NCBI RefSeq assembly: GCF_964355755.1
Contig: NC_092671.1
Coordinates: 23,143,070 to 23,207,069, forward strand
Direction: 5' to 3'
Length of the DNA: 64,000 bases
Source: Antedon mediterranea
Lineage: Eukaryota > Echinodermata > Crinoidea > Comatulida > Antedonidae
Part shown: piece after piece, positions 1 through 10,489 of the stretch
Layout of the letters: each line of letters starts with the position of its first letter
How positions within the stretch are numbered: the first letter of the stretch is position 1
Made by a program: the position numbers and the translations under genes
Notes under the pieces: model-generated
The model's input: the letters and a program-made list of their open reading frames with translations, nothing else
Database searches by the model: none
Told to the model about the DNA's origin: nothing

Positions 1-1020
1 GTCAGTTGTCTTTACAACCTACGACCCCATTTTCGCACGCTAGTTTCGTGTTGTATGTTTTTCACTCGCGATCTTTCTTTACAATAACAATTACTTGCTA
101 CCTTTTACACTGCTTATCCTTGCGACAAACCTTATGCCTCTTAACGCCGATAATCCTGCCCAAATATTCCTTCTCCTGACGACCATTATTTTACTCATTG
201 ACGAAGAATTTGAGCCCAATGTTACACGACGGAAACACCACCGACCAGCTAGGCCTACTAACTAAGCGGTCTACACCAACAAGGACAGCACCAGCTGACG
301 ATCGCTCTCGAAGCGTGTATGGAAGAGCTTCGTAGGAGAAATGACGGGTCTAGGCAGCGAACGTTTGTCAAAATTTGACACATTGCCTCTATCGGAGATT
401 TATTATCCTCGAAGGCCGAGTATAATTGGATTATCGCTGAAATAACCTGCAAATTTGGTAAACATTTTGCCTCGAATTTTTTGTAGCCTGAGGCAAAAGT
501 TAATTGGATCACGCGAACGGAAATCGGGAATAAGCTGGTATTTTCAACCCCTACGAACAGGCCCATAGTGTATATGGCCAACAGTGCTGGCCACCAGGCA
601 AGGAGCACATGGTTAGTGCTCTCCTCTCCTCATATTGCTGTAATGCATGCATGGAAATAGGAAAGATTTTCATATAGGCCTACCCAACATGATATTCCTG
701 GTTCATTATCAGCCCAAAAAAACTGAACATCATTTGGATTGATTTTATAATGGTCATACACACAATAAGAAGGTATATATTTAAATAATATGAAATTAAA
801 GTTACTTAAATAGACATAGGCTAGCCATACCCACACAGTGCATCGTAACTGAAACAATATGGGGATTTCCCTTTTCAGTTCAGTTGAAGTAGAGACTGAT
901 TACGATGTAATAAAGGCAATCAAACAAAATTATATCATTTGATTCTAATAAATATGTCTCAAATATCGTTGTTTTATTATTAAAATACCATTGTTTTGAT
1001 TGTAAAATGTTTAAATTTCG

Positions 1021-1140
1021 GCCTAGAAATAAGTGCGTCTTATGCATCGACTACATAAAAAATACTAATATTTCAGTCTCCGTTTTATGGGTGCGCCTTA
1101 TACACAGGTGCGACTTGTACACCGAAATATACGGTACTAT
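1021..1140. repeat. MITE-like fragment with GTGCGNCTTATAC motifs
   Basis: Three variants of a GTGCG(T/C/A)CTT(A/G)TAC motif lie within about 90 bp (near 1034, 1090 and 1112), ending in a CGAAATATACGGTA-type tail. This is typical of subterminal parts of Tc1/mariner-type MITEs. No paired terminal repeat is visible, so the family is unassigned. Confidence 0.35.
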
Positions 1141-1344
1141 TTGTTTTTTATGTTTATAGGATAAGAAATTATTTAAGGGCCTAATATAATATACTTTTTT
1201 GCAACAATAAAGCTGTATTTCATGATCAGTACTACTAACTTCCATAATACTGTACTATATAATTTCTCTGCATAACTCAGATTCTAGTAGGTAAAAAATG
1301 TCTCTGTAAGCTTATTAAAACAACCGAAATTGCTCTGAGAGCCA

Positions 1345-1445
1345 AAGCTTCCAGGGGCCTTCGCCCCCTGGACCCCGACCCCTTGGCCCCCCAGCCTACA
1401 GTTGCTCGCTGCGCTCGCTAAATACTTGGTGTCAAGAAAATCCCC
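1345..1445. repeat. GC-rich hairpin repeat
   Basis: A perfect 7-bp stem (CCAGGGG at 1351-1357, CCCCTGG at 1365-1371) with a 7-nt loop is followed by a run of CCCCGACCCCTTGG type and by a second short inverted repeat, GCTCGCTGCGCTCGC, near 1394-1410. It stands out from the AT-rich surroundings and looks like a fragment of a mobile-element terminus. Confidence 0.35.
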
Positions 1446-1527
1446 CTCTGATGCATTCTGGCTACGGGCCTGTATTCCGAAATAAAAAGATAAATGAATA
1501 CGTCCAAACACTACATATTACGGATCT

Positions 1528-2585
1528 CTAGAACGAAAGTAACATCAGATCACCGAAGTTAAATTTAGATAAAGTTCTCATACAATACATTCTGGGATTT
1601 AATTTTTTGCTGATGAAGTCTATATGGTCTCCTCAACTTAGTTTATCATTGAAAACAATTCCTAGATACTTGTACTGGTCAACAATTTCAATTTCTTTAC
1701 CTATGATAGTGATTGGTTGAAAATTAAATTTATGTTTAGTCTTAAAATCAATGATCATCTCCTTTGTTTTTGATGCATTTATTTGGAGATAATTATCGTC
1801 ACAAAATTTAACAAATCTTTGTATTTCGCTACGATAATTTTCATCATTGTTTGAAACTATGAGACCAATAGTACTACTGTCATCAGCGAATTTAACAACG
1901 GGGCAAAGCTCATCATTTAAAGATCTGTAATCGGCCGTATACAAGGAATATAATTTAGGTGCGTTGACAGTTCCCCGAGGAACACCGGTGTCAGAGGTTA
2001 CAATTTCTGACTTATCACCATTAATATTAACAAATTGTTTTCTATCACAAATGAAATTTAAGACTAAACGAACAATCGGACGGGGAAACTCCATATTCAA
2101 CATTTTGTCTGCAAGGATATGGGGTTGTATGGTATTAAACGCAGACTGAAAATCAAAATACATAATACGTGCCGAGTGGCCTTTCTTTACATTATCAAGA
2201 TGTGAATACAATTTATGTAATTTAAAAAGTATCGCATCACTGGTACTACGGAGTGATCGGTAAGCAAATTGCAACGGGTCTAATACTTTTTCAGCAGAAG
2301 GTTTCATCATTTTTAAAATAATACGTTCCAATGTTTTCATCGCGACAGACGTGAGTGCGACGGGTCTCAAATCATTCATGCTATTAATCTTAGGTTTCTT
2401 AGGTACCGGTATTATGCATAAAAGTTTCCAAATATCCGGGAACGCAAGAAAGACGCATATTAAAAATAAATGTAAATATACCATTAAGATGAGGAGAGCA
2501 GACCTTAAGTACTCGTGGTGGGATTCTATCCGGCCCAGCAGCCTTCGATGAATTGAGTTTCATGAATTCGTTATGTACATCAGAA
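1528..2585 (-). pseudogene. LINE reverse transcriptase (RT) fragment, decayed
   Basis: A non-LTR retrotransposon RT, 5' and 3' truncated. The main frame (2484-1633) carries the fingers motif LRPVALTSVAMKTLERI, the palm motif YFDFQSAFNTIQPH, a GVPRGT turn and the catalytic FADD box, followed by YKYLG. Seen breaks: upstream of about 2455 the reading continues in another frame (SSKAAGPDRIPPRVL), a frameshift; and at 1633-1635 a TGA sits where the family has Trp in the LSW motif, after which 34 more codons of matching sequence (GDHIDFISKKLN) run to a TAG near 1529. The style of motifs (LNDLRPVALTS, DPLQFAYR) fits the Rex1/CR1/L2 group of APE-type LINEs; the exact clade is inference. It cannot encode a working enzyme. 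Confidence 0.88.
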
Positions 2586-2594
2586 ATGCTTATT

Positions 2595-4116
2595 AGTTAT
2601 CCGCTTAGTAGCGGATAACTCCTTGTGATTGTAGTGGATCATTTTTTTTTTTTTTTTCCTGTATTATTCTTATTTCTTTCCCGTTTTTTCAAAATGTGTA
2701 AACATAACATTTCATGACTTTGACAACATGTGGGCATTTACGTGAAGTTGTGCACCTCCTATTTTGAATGACGTCAGAGTTGCGCAACGTGACTTACGCG
2801 CGATTTTATGATTTTTAATGATTGATCATAGCTTAAAAACCAAGCGTAATTTTTTTTTTACCCTTTATGAAAATTTAAGTCAAATAAAGCTCAAACTTTT
2901 AGTGCACTAAAAATGGCATGTTTTACAAAAAGTTACGCGCACACGCACATTTAAAATTTAAAATTGCAAAAAAACAATTTCTAATAAACTTTCTACGCGT
3001 TTCATGTCATTTTAAGCATGTCAAAAATTCCCATGCGCGTGCAAAGAGTTAAAAAAATCATTTTTTCAAGCCTTTTCTAGTAATTTTACCAACTTTTAAA
3101 CAATTTCGACTTAAAGTTACGTCATACGAGCACGTCGAATTGGACAATTTGCGCACGTTTTTGATGAAAAAGTACAAAAATTTGTCAAAATTATGCCTTT
3201 TTTTAAACAGTCGTAATTTCTAAACTACACGGTCAACTTTTTGTGAATGACATATTCCGGAAGTTGATGAGTTGTAGATATCGGATCATGTATTAATATG
3301 GCAAACCGGACATTTTAACGTCATCGTATAGCCACGCGAATATAAAATTGAGGATTTTTGTATCTTTCGTCATAGCTCATCACATTTAATAGAGCGCATC
3401 TCCACTTATCCATTTTCCATTTTCACCCCGATTTTGATATTGTCTAGGTCAATCAACTATCTTTCGCATGAGTTAAAAATATTTTAATTATTATGACGTC
3501 ATCATGCCTAAAAATCTAAATTACATGTGGCATTAATTTCATCTTTACAGAAAATTTTAATCTGTTATAGCTCGTAAGAATAAAATGTGATAATCACGAT
3601 TAAAACGTTTTCTGGAAGCTATTGGATTGTAGATACAAAATCATGTAAAAATTTGGCAAATCGGATGTTGTGACGTCATCATATGGCCAGTTAAATAAAA
3701 AAAGTCGTATTTTCATATTTTGCGTCATAGTTCATTACATTTAAAAGAGCGCGCATTAATATTTTACGTATTAAAATTTCTTCTACACGTTAATATGTTG
3801 TTGCTGAGATAAATTCTTTCCGAAATTGCTATATCAGTGTTTCATTTTCATACCGTCACCATGTTAAAAATTGGAATAAATGACGGGACCCGTAATTTCG
3901 CCTATCCTACACTGTATTAATATGTATACAGATTATACTATGTATACTGTAGATAGTATATGACACAAAATATACAGCATTTAGCACTAACAACATATTA
4001 TACTCTTCAGTTCATGTCAATATGCCATAATCTTTTTATGTGTCCAATGTATGACGTGCATGTGGCGTTTGTCGTGCGGATAACTAACTCGTCAAAGTGA
4101 CGAGTTTCATGTCTAG
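2595..4116 (+). mobile_element. Helitron-like non-autonomous element, copy A
   Basis: The 3' end has the layout of a Helitron terminus: a perfect 9-bp-stem hairpin (4086-4106, AACTCGTCA/TGACGAGTT), 10 nt, then CTAG followed by T at 4117. The 5' side carries a perfect 10-bp-arm palindrome (AGTTATCCGC 2595-2604, GCGGATAACT 2611-2620), and GCGGATAAC recurs just before the 3' hairpin, so the 5' end and a 3' subterminal site are inversely related, as in Helitron2/Helentron types. No coding sequence. The interior carries several TGACGTCA sites. The same sequence recurs at 4117-4835, 4836-5990, 11589-12863 and about 48040-49355. Confidence 0.7.
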
Positions 4117-4835
4117 TTTTTTTTCTGTATTCTTCTTTCTTTCTGTCATTTTTGTGTCTCGCGTGAGATAAAAATATTTTAATTTTTTTGACGTCATCAT
4201 GCCTAAAAATTTAAATCACGTGTGGCATCAATTTCATCTTTACAGTAAATTTTAATCTGTTATAGCTCGTAAGAATAAAATGTGATAATCACGATTAAAA
4301 CTTTTTCTGGAAGCTATTCGATTGTAGATACGAAATTATGTAAAAATGTTGCCAATCGGATGTTGTGACGTCATCATATGGCCAGTTAAATAAAAAAGGT
4401 CGTATTTTCATCTTTTGCGTCATAATTCATAACATTTAAAAGAGCGCGCATCAATATTTCACGTATTCAAATTTCTTCTACACGCTAATACGTTGTTGCT
4501 GAGATAATTTCCTTTCGGAATTGCTACCTTCGCGTTTCATTTTAAAACCGTCAACATGTTAAAAATTGCAATAAATAGCGGGTCCCGTAATTTCACCTAT
4601 TCTACACTGTATGTCACTGTATGTGATATGGATACAGATTAGACTGTGTATACTATATATGAATTTAAATAATATAATAAAATTCAGCAATAACAACATA
4701 TCATATTCTTCAGTTCAGGTCATAATGCCAACGTGAACACTTCCTTTTGTCCTCAACCTATCCCCTTATTGTTAATGTTGCACCACTTGCGCGGCGGATA
4801 ACCAAACTCGTCAAAGTGACGAGTTACATGTCTAG
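4117..4835 (+). mobile_element. Helitron-like copy B, tandem and internally deleted
   Basis: It starts directly after the CTAG of copy A with the T-rich internal leader (TATTCTTCTTTCTTTC), skips about 0.9 kb of the interior, and ends with the same hairpin (4805-4825) plus CTAG at 4835. It lacks the TTATCCGC palindrome at its 5' side, so the junction is a head-to-tail array rather than two independent insertions. Confidence 0.65.
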
Positions 4836-5990
4836 TTCTTCTTTCTTTCTCGCTATTTTTGTGTAGAGCGTTTCTCTAAAATGTGTAAACATAACATTTT
4901 ATAACTTTGACAACCTGTGGGCATTTACGTGAAGTTGTGCACCTCCTATTTTTGAATTACGTCAGAGTTGCGCAACGTGACTTACGCGCGATTTTATGAT
5001 TTTTTATGATTGATCATAGATTAAAAACTAAAAGTGATTTTTAATTGACACTTTGTGAAAGTTTAATTTATATCATGCGCTAACTTTCTGTTGGAAAAAA
5101 ATTGCGTGTTTTACAAAAAGTTACGCGTGCACGTGCATTTAAAATTTCAAAATGCGCAAAATTAATTTCTAATCAACTTTCTACGTGTTTCATGTCATTT
5201 TAAGCATGTCAAAAATTCCCACGCGTGCGCAAATTTTTACGTGTGCGGTGCGCACGTAGCATTAAAAACATATTTTTTTTGCTTGATTTATGTTTTTCCA
5301 GCCTTTTTCTAGTAATTTTACCAACTTTTAAACAATTTCGATTTAAAGTTACGTCATACGAGCACGTCGAATTGGACAATTTGCGCGCGTTTTTGATGAA
5401 AAAGTTCAAACATTTGTCAAAATTATGCCTTTTTTTAAACAGTCGTAATTTCTAAACTACACGGTCAACTTTTTGTGGATGACATATTCTGGAAGTTGAT
5501 GAGTTGTAGATCGGATCATGTATTAATATGGCTAACCGGACATTGTGACGTCATTGTATTAGGCATGTTTAGGCATGACGTCGTCAAAAAAATTAAAATA
5601 TTTTTATTTCATGCGAAAGATAGTTGATTGATTGATTATTTGATGCTCAACATTAAAATAACAAACAGACAAAAGACAAAATAACGAGCATCAGGAACAC
5701 CCATTAGGCCAGAAAAACCAGCCCATTTCCAATGGGGTCCAAATTGCACATAACAAGAAAAATACAACATTTATACAAAATATATATATATATATATATA
5801 CATTAAAATAAAGCCCATTAAAACAGACAAATTAAAAGAGAAAGCAAACAAGCAATGAGAAAAATTGCACGTTATCAAGACCATTATTGACCATTGATTG
5901 ACCTAGACAATATCAAAATCGGGGAGAAAATGGAAAACGGATAAGTGGATATGCGCTCTATTAAATGTGATGCTCTTCTGAAGCCTCCGA
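4836..5990 (+). mobile_element. Helitron-like copy C with internal inversion
   Basis: It begins right after copy B's CTAG with TCTTCTTTCTTTC and follows copy A's interior to about 5565. From about 5570 to 5990 the matching sequence is reverse-complemented (GGCATGACGTCGTC, and further on ATAAGTGGATATGCGCTCTA, which is copy A's AGAGCGCATCTCCACTTAT inverted). The inverted part is split by a LINE tail at 5636-5885. No 3' hairpin is present. The frames at 5209-5455 fall inside this repeat and are not genes. Confidence 0.6.
5636..5885 (-). mobile_element. LINE 3' tail insertion
   Basis: Read on the minus strand this ends in GAGCATCAAATAATCAATCAA, and the block CCCATTTCCAATGGGGTCCA with TGATGCTCGTTATTTTGT on the minus strand matches the plus-strand repeat at 61790-61935. 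It is a 5'-truncated LINE 3' end with a short CAAT-type tail inserted into the inverted part of copy C. An ATATAT microsatellite lies at about 5779-5802. Confidence 0.6.
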
Positions 5991-6285
5991 ATTTTAGTGA
6001 AGAACCGTTACATACGTTGTTTGGTTTATTTCATCAAAAAGTAGTATGCCTTGAAATATAATGCATCGTTATGTTTTTGTTTTTCTTTTAAATAATTGAG
6101 GGCAGCAAAATGCCGTGTGCAAATTGTTGGCGAATTGTGACAAAACTTGTGATGAATGTTTGGTATGAGGTTTTTATTCGCTGGCTTGTGCAAACGTGTG
6201 TGCAAGCGCGGGTCATTCAAACCGATACGAAAGGGATTGCCTTATGTTTCGTGACGTTTATAAGCGTTTGATAGTAAAATAAATG
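5991..6285. other. Unassigned stretch with a short minus-strand frame
   Basis: The minus frame 6220-6026 reads on upstream without a stop (NPFRIGLNDPRLHTRLHKPA) and has a faint look of a LINE C-terminal region, but no diagnostic motif is present. I do not call a gene. Confidence 0.3.
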
Positions 6286-6300
6286 TTAACACTTTGACTG

Positions 6301-6370
6301 CCAAACACGAAGATCTTCGTGTTTGGAAAAACAATGATTGACTGCCAAACACGAAGACCTTCGTGTTTTG
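6301..6370. repeat. Two adjacent long palindromes
   Basis: A 26-bp perfect palindrome occupies 6301-6326 (half-arm CCAAACACGAAGA). A second copy at 6345-6370 has the same arm with two mismatches. GACTGCCAAACACGAAG is thus repeated about 44 bp apart just inside the left terminus, a plausible transposase-binding arrangement. Confidence 0.7.
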
Positions 6371-6995
6371 CGTTTTTTTACGAAATCCGGTAGATAGGTT
6401 AATTATTGGTATATACTATAAATATGGACACTATATTCGGTCTGGACTGTAAATATTTTACTTTTTGAAATTAACTAATCTGGTTACGAACGATTGTCAA
6501 AATGGTACCCGTCAAAATAACATACACCGCGCATCCCAGTAGCGCGTACAGCGATGGTTTGGCGCATTGTGTATCGGTCGCGCGCTAGCTATGCCGCCAA
6601 AGCTTTACATAGGTTTTGCGGATTGGCATGTTTGTTCTCTCTGAATAAAAAATAATGGATTCATTTTCAATATGAAGTCTTTAATTTTATTATTGCATGT
6701 ATACCCTAATTGTTTTGGTGTTTCACTGTCAGTGGCCGAGTTTAACGCAACAAACTTGTTTAGAAATGGTATGAACATTATCATCAGTTTACTAGCTAGG
6801 CTAGTACGTAGTACTAACTAGGCTAGCCTAGGCCTAGTCGTAAAACGGATCCGGACCAACTTTAGGCCTAGTTAACTAGGCCTGGTGTCTTTACTATGTT
6901 GATTTTGGCGAAACATTGATGTAAGATTTATGATTTATAAAATGTAATACATTTTTCGATAGTGATAACTTGTTTTTATAGGCCTTTTTACTACA
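6363..6995 (+). repeat. Direct repeat, left copy
   Basis: It matches 9246-9850 along most of its length, with shared landmarks TAGATAGGTTAATTATTGGT, GGCGCATTGT, ATGCCGCCAAAG and a TAGGCCTA-rich tract. Differences are mostly point changes and small indels. Non-coding. Confidence 0.75.
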
Positions 6996-7289
6996 GGGAC
7001 ATGTCCTCAAAGCTATAGAACCGGATTTTTTTAATTTCAAACCGGATGCAGCCATATCATTATCACGTTTTGAAGATGGTACCGTATAGCCGTATTTGGT
7101 AGCGAGGTTATTGATGTGTATGTGACGTTACATCCGGTCTTATGACGTCATTACAGCTTCTTTTGCTGTACCCCGAGTATCGCACATTTGAACTTGTTTA
7201 AACTTTATTACTGAAGAGAAAAATAAAGAATAAATAAGCATACGTCTATTTTGTGTTTATTTTAATTATTTAGTTTAATATACCCTTTG

Positions 7290-7645
7290 CCATAATACAT
7301 GAAACCAACAACATACATTCATTCTGTTTTTCTGTGACACTACTCATGTGGGGTAATTGAAGACGAAAAACACATGTTTTTTTAATGCATACGAAATAAC
7401 GAAATATAGATAACATTTTTTTAAATATTGACAATAGCAGAAGCTCTTTTAGAGAACTTCTTTTAGGGTCTGATTGTGTATACAAAAATGACTTGAATTC
7501 AATTGCTGTCTTCTTAATATATAACATTAAGATTTTAACTGAATTAAACAAACCAGTGTGTAAAAACTCTTGGATTCTATTTAAGTCTATTGGTAAAGAT
7601 CAACAAACTAACACTCATATAATGTTAAGAGTTACCTAATTAATT
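7290..7645 (+). pseudogene. LINE C-terminal fragment, decayed
   Basis: On the plus strand the Cys/His-type C-terminal signature of LINE ORF2 is legible: HYSCGVIEDEKHMFF followed by a degraded CIRNNEI (the 'EDExHxFxxCxxY' pattern), interrupted by TGA and TAA codons. After a frameshift, SRSSFRELLLGSDCVYKNDL continues to a stop at about 7637. It is a relic with at least four stops or frameshifts. The clade is not determined. Confidence 0.5.
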
Positions 7646-7711
7646 TTTATGAATATAAATTATATCTTGTATGATGTATTTGTTTTGTTGTTGTTTTATA
7701 TCTTTGTATCT

Positions 7712-8251
7712 TTTTTTTTTTTTTTTTTATTCAGTATATTACACAGAGGCGCCTTACAAGATGGAACCACCTTAGCTTCAAGGCGCCTCAGATTAACAAA
7801 TACAACATTTTAAAACAACTAACAGAAACATCAATTAAATCTTCCAGAATTAACAAGAAATTGTTGTACATAATAAAATAATAAAGCATTTTCACAATTC
7901 GAAAGAAGATCGGAACCAAAAATAAAAATTTCACTTAAAAATGTAAAATTAAATGTTAAAGTTAAATGTTAAAGAAAAATCCTTGGCTAAGATATCCTCA
8001 ATAATTGAGTTAGCGCTTACAAGTAGAATATCTCTTTGTGTATTATAATTAGGGCAGTAACATAAGAAATGAAGCGGATTCTCAACATTAAAGCCACAAG
8101 TACAATTTATCTTTGTATCTACGAGATGTATAATGTGAACAAATATAAGAAACACATGAAACAGGAGGATAATATTGGAAACAATATGTGAAAAACTCAA
8201 ATTTACAAAAATTATAAAATTTTTGTTTTGTTTTTTAGCAGAATAATACAA
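7712..8251 (-). pseudogene. LINE ORF2 C-terminus with 3' UTR and poly(A)
   Basis: The minus frame near 8120-7950 reads INCTCGFNVENPLHFLCYCP then NYNTQRDILL, the C-x-C-G...HFLxxCPxYxxxR motif that follows the RT in many APE-type LINEs. Downstream on the same strand are a short inverted repeat (GAGGCGCCTT/AAGGCGCCTC at about 7746-7788) and a terminal A-run (T-run on plus at about 7711-7728), consistent with a 3' UTR and retrotransposed poly(A) tail. It is strongly 5' truncated. Confidence 0.65.
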
Positions 8252-8448
8252 AGAAAAAAAGTAAGAAATTCACAGGAAAAAAAAGGAGAAAACAATATAA
8301 TTAAAGAAAGAACATATGAAGACAGATATTACTGATTATTTGTAATGTATTTAATAATGAATGATAAAATAAAGGTGGTGGTTCACAAAAAAAAACCTTT
8401 CATCACAAATTGCACACGGAACAATATTTAATGAATCTTTTAACCTGA

Positions 8449-8803
8449 CTAATAATTACCATAAAATAGTTTAGAGATGCCATTGTCCAATTCCTCCATT
8501 AATGACTTTACATCAGGATCATCTAGCATATGTTCAGCACATTCATGTATAAGACATTCAAGAGCTTCACCGGTTAGAATTCGTGCCATGACGTTTCTGT
8601 GTATCAAGATAAAAATATATTTTTTTTGGTTGTGTAAAAATACAAAAAATGCTACATAGTTACATAAAAATGGGTGTGACTGCAATGACATTATTATGTT
8701 TTTTTCAGTGTGTTCCTTCCTATACACAATAGGGAGAAAAAGTGTGACGTCACGTTTCCTGGCTACCGACTGCGCTGGGGACAAACAAAGTTTGGTCAGC
8801 CAT
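8449..8803 (-). CDS. Candidate two-exon small gene, unidentified
   Basis: Not recognised. On the minus strand an ATG in good context (AAGATGG, 8803-8801) opens MADQTLFVPSAVGSQET. A GT at 8753 would join in frame to exon 8596-8449, which begins after TTGATACACAG and reads MARILTGEALECLIHECAEH through to a stop at 8449-8451. A GTAATT at 8459 could instead act as a further donor. The exon has a sober, charged composition unlike the surrounding AT-rich shadow frames. Upstream, TGACGTCA overlaps the first donor (8746-8753). The acceptor tract is weak and the whole locus lies inside the TTAA-flanked element, so this may be a captured gene fragment, an element gene or chance. No domain is visible. 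Confidence 0.3.
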
Positions 8804-8819
8804 CTTGTCCTATTCGTTT

Positions 8820-9245
8820 TTACATAATTTAGAGTTTATCATCTTTATTTTACTATGTATACTACTGTTGAATATTTTGCTGATAATCGTAAGTTCACTT
8901 TTAGTTTATAATCGCAATGTTCGAAAAATAGCATTTTAAATGTCGTGTTACATCACGACACCAGTGGTAGCCGTGTGTGGTCGTTCTTAACCGGCATATA
9001 GCAGCGACATTTTGCCGATTAATTTGACCCATATTTGGCCTAGCTTATGCATCAAAACTAGTAAAATTCAACATTTTACCTACCATATTAAAAACTCAAA
9101 CTTTAATAAGCAATACATTATAAATAAATAAATAGTAAACTGAAAGTTAGAAATGTATATTGATTTGCACATTTCCACAAACAAACGCAGAAATACTGCT
9201 AGTATAAACTTGTTGCCAAAGAAAGAGGCCTAAAAAGTGCTTGTA
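8820..9245. other. No gene seen
   Basis: AT-rich sequence inside the TTAA-flanked element, between the candidate exons and the second 600-bp repeat copy. No motif or frame of note. Confidence 0.5.
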
Positions 9246-9850
9246 ACACGTTTTTTTACGAAATACGGTAGATAGGTTAATTATTGGTAATACTATAAAT
9301 ATGGACATTATATTCGGTCTGGACCGTCAATATTTTACTATTTGAAAGTAACTAATCTGGTTACGAACTGTCAAAATGGTACCTGTCGAAATAACATACA
9401 CCGCGCATCACAGTAGCGCGATGGCTTGGCGCATTGTTTATCGGTCGCGCGCTAGTTATGCCGCCAAAGCATTACAAAGGTTTTTGTGGATTGGCATGTT
9501 TGTTGTTTTCTGAATAAAAAATAATGGAGTCATTTTCATTATGAAGTCTTTAATTTTTTTATTGTATGTATACCCTAATTGTATTGGTGTTTCACTGTAA
9601 GTGACCGGGTTTCACGCAAAAAACTTGTTTAGAAATGGTATGGATATTATCATCAGTTTACTAGGCTAGTAGTACAGGCTAGCCTATGCCTAGGCCTAAT
9701 CGTAAAATGGTTCCGGACCAACTTTAGACTGATTAACTAGGCCTGGTGTCATTACTATGTGGATTTTGGCGAAACATTGATATAAGATTTATGATTTATA
9801 AAATGTAACACATTTTTCAATAGTGATAACTTGTTTTTATAGGCCTATAG
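9246..9850 (+). repeat. Direct repeat, right copy
   Basis: Second copy of 6363-6995. Here the repeat is followed by about 350 bp leading to the right terminal inverted repeat, so this copy keeps the original right end of the element. Confidence 0.75.
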
Positions 9851-10489
9851 GTGCCGTGTAAGTAACTTTTTCGTTAGTTTGGTGATCTCACTGGGCGATA
9901 TTTTCATATTGTGATGTCTTGCACAAAATCGCGAATATCTCGACTTTCTTGCGCGAAACTACGAAAAACTAAAAAAGTGGGCTACTTTTATTTTACTATT
10001 ACGATTTACATATTGCGATTTGAAAATCGTTCTTGGTACCATTGTAAAGCTAAAATCTTTATGATTATTTTAGTCTAAATTACATATAAATCAGATCACA
10101 TACATAGTTTCAATCAGCTTTAATAAAAACATCAAATTGGGCTAAAAACGCTGGCGGTGGCAGTTTCTAACTGGAAAAATCTCTGGCAGTCAAAGTGTTA
10201 ATAATCATTCAGACGCAATCTACAATAGATGCAGATATATTCCGATTTCAAATTTTTACCTTAAAATTAGTGCAATAAACCTAGGCTCCCTGAGTGAGTT
10301 TCAAAGCAGAGTTTCGGCTTTGCGCGCAGGGGCCTTCAGTGTGACCAACTACTCAAATTTACTGGCAGAGGATTTGTTTACATGGAGCCTAGAAACTTTG
10401 GGTCTACATCTTGAAGCCTCAAAAGGATATAGAAAGACTTTCTTTTATACCACTACAAAATATAGTGGAAGAAGTGTCCCGTATTACTC

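Larger units (their letters stand above)
1..1527. other. No recognisable gene; repeat fragments
   Basis: No reading frame here resembles a known family; the longest frames (minus 258-608, minus 1284-1511) have no recognisable domain and are compositionally ordinary. The stretch holds two short repeat signatures, annotated separately. Confidence 0.5.
6286..10201. mobile_element. piggyBac-like TTAA-flanked composite element
   Basis: The ends are inverted: TTAACACTTTGACTGCCA at 6286-6303 and TGGCAGTCAAAGTGTTAA at 10184-10201, each including the TTAA that piggyBac-type transposases duplicate. The interior contains a direct duplication of about 600 bp (about 6363-6995 and 9246-9850), two LINE fragments and a candidate exon pair, but no piggyBac-type transposase is visible. 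The structure is best read as a non-autonomous element of about 1 kb whose body was duplicated around roughly 2.2 kb of other sequence. Kolobok elements also use TTAA, so the superfamily is inferred from the ends only. Confidence 0.65.

Noticed and set aside
258-608. 116-codon minus frame near the left edge
   Set aside because: No domain, no splice signals and no recognisable similarity; it appears to be a chance frame in repeat-derived DNA.
5209-5455. Overlapping frames of 66 and 76 codons on both strands
   Set aside because: They lie in the Helitron-like repeat, and the same sequence in other copies does not keep the frame.
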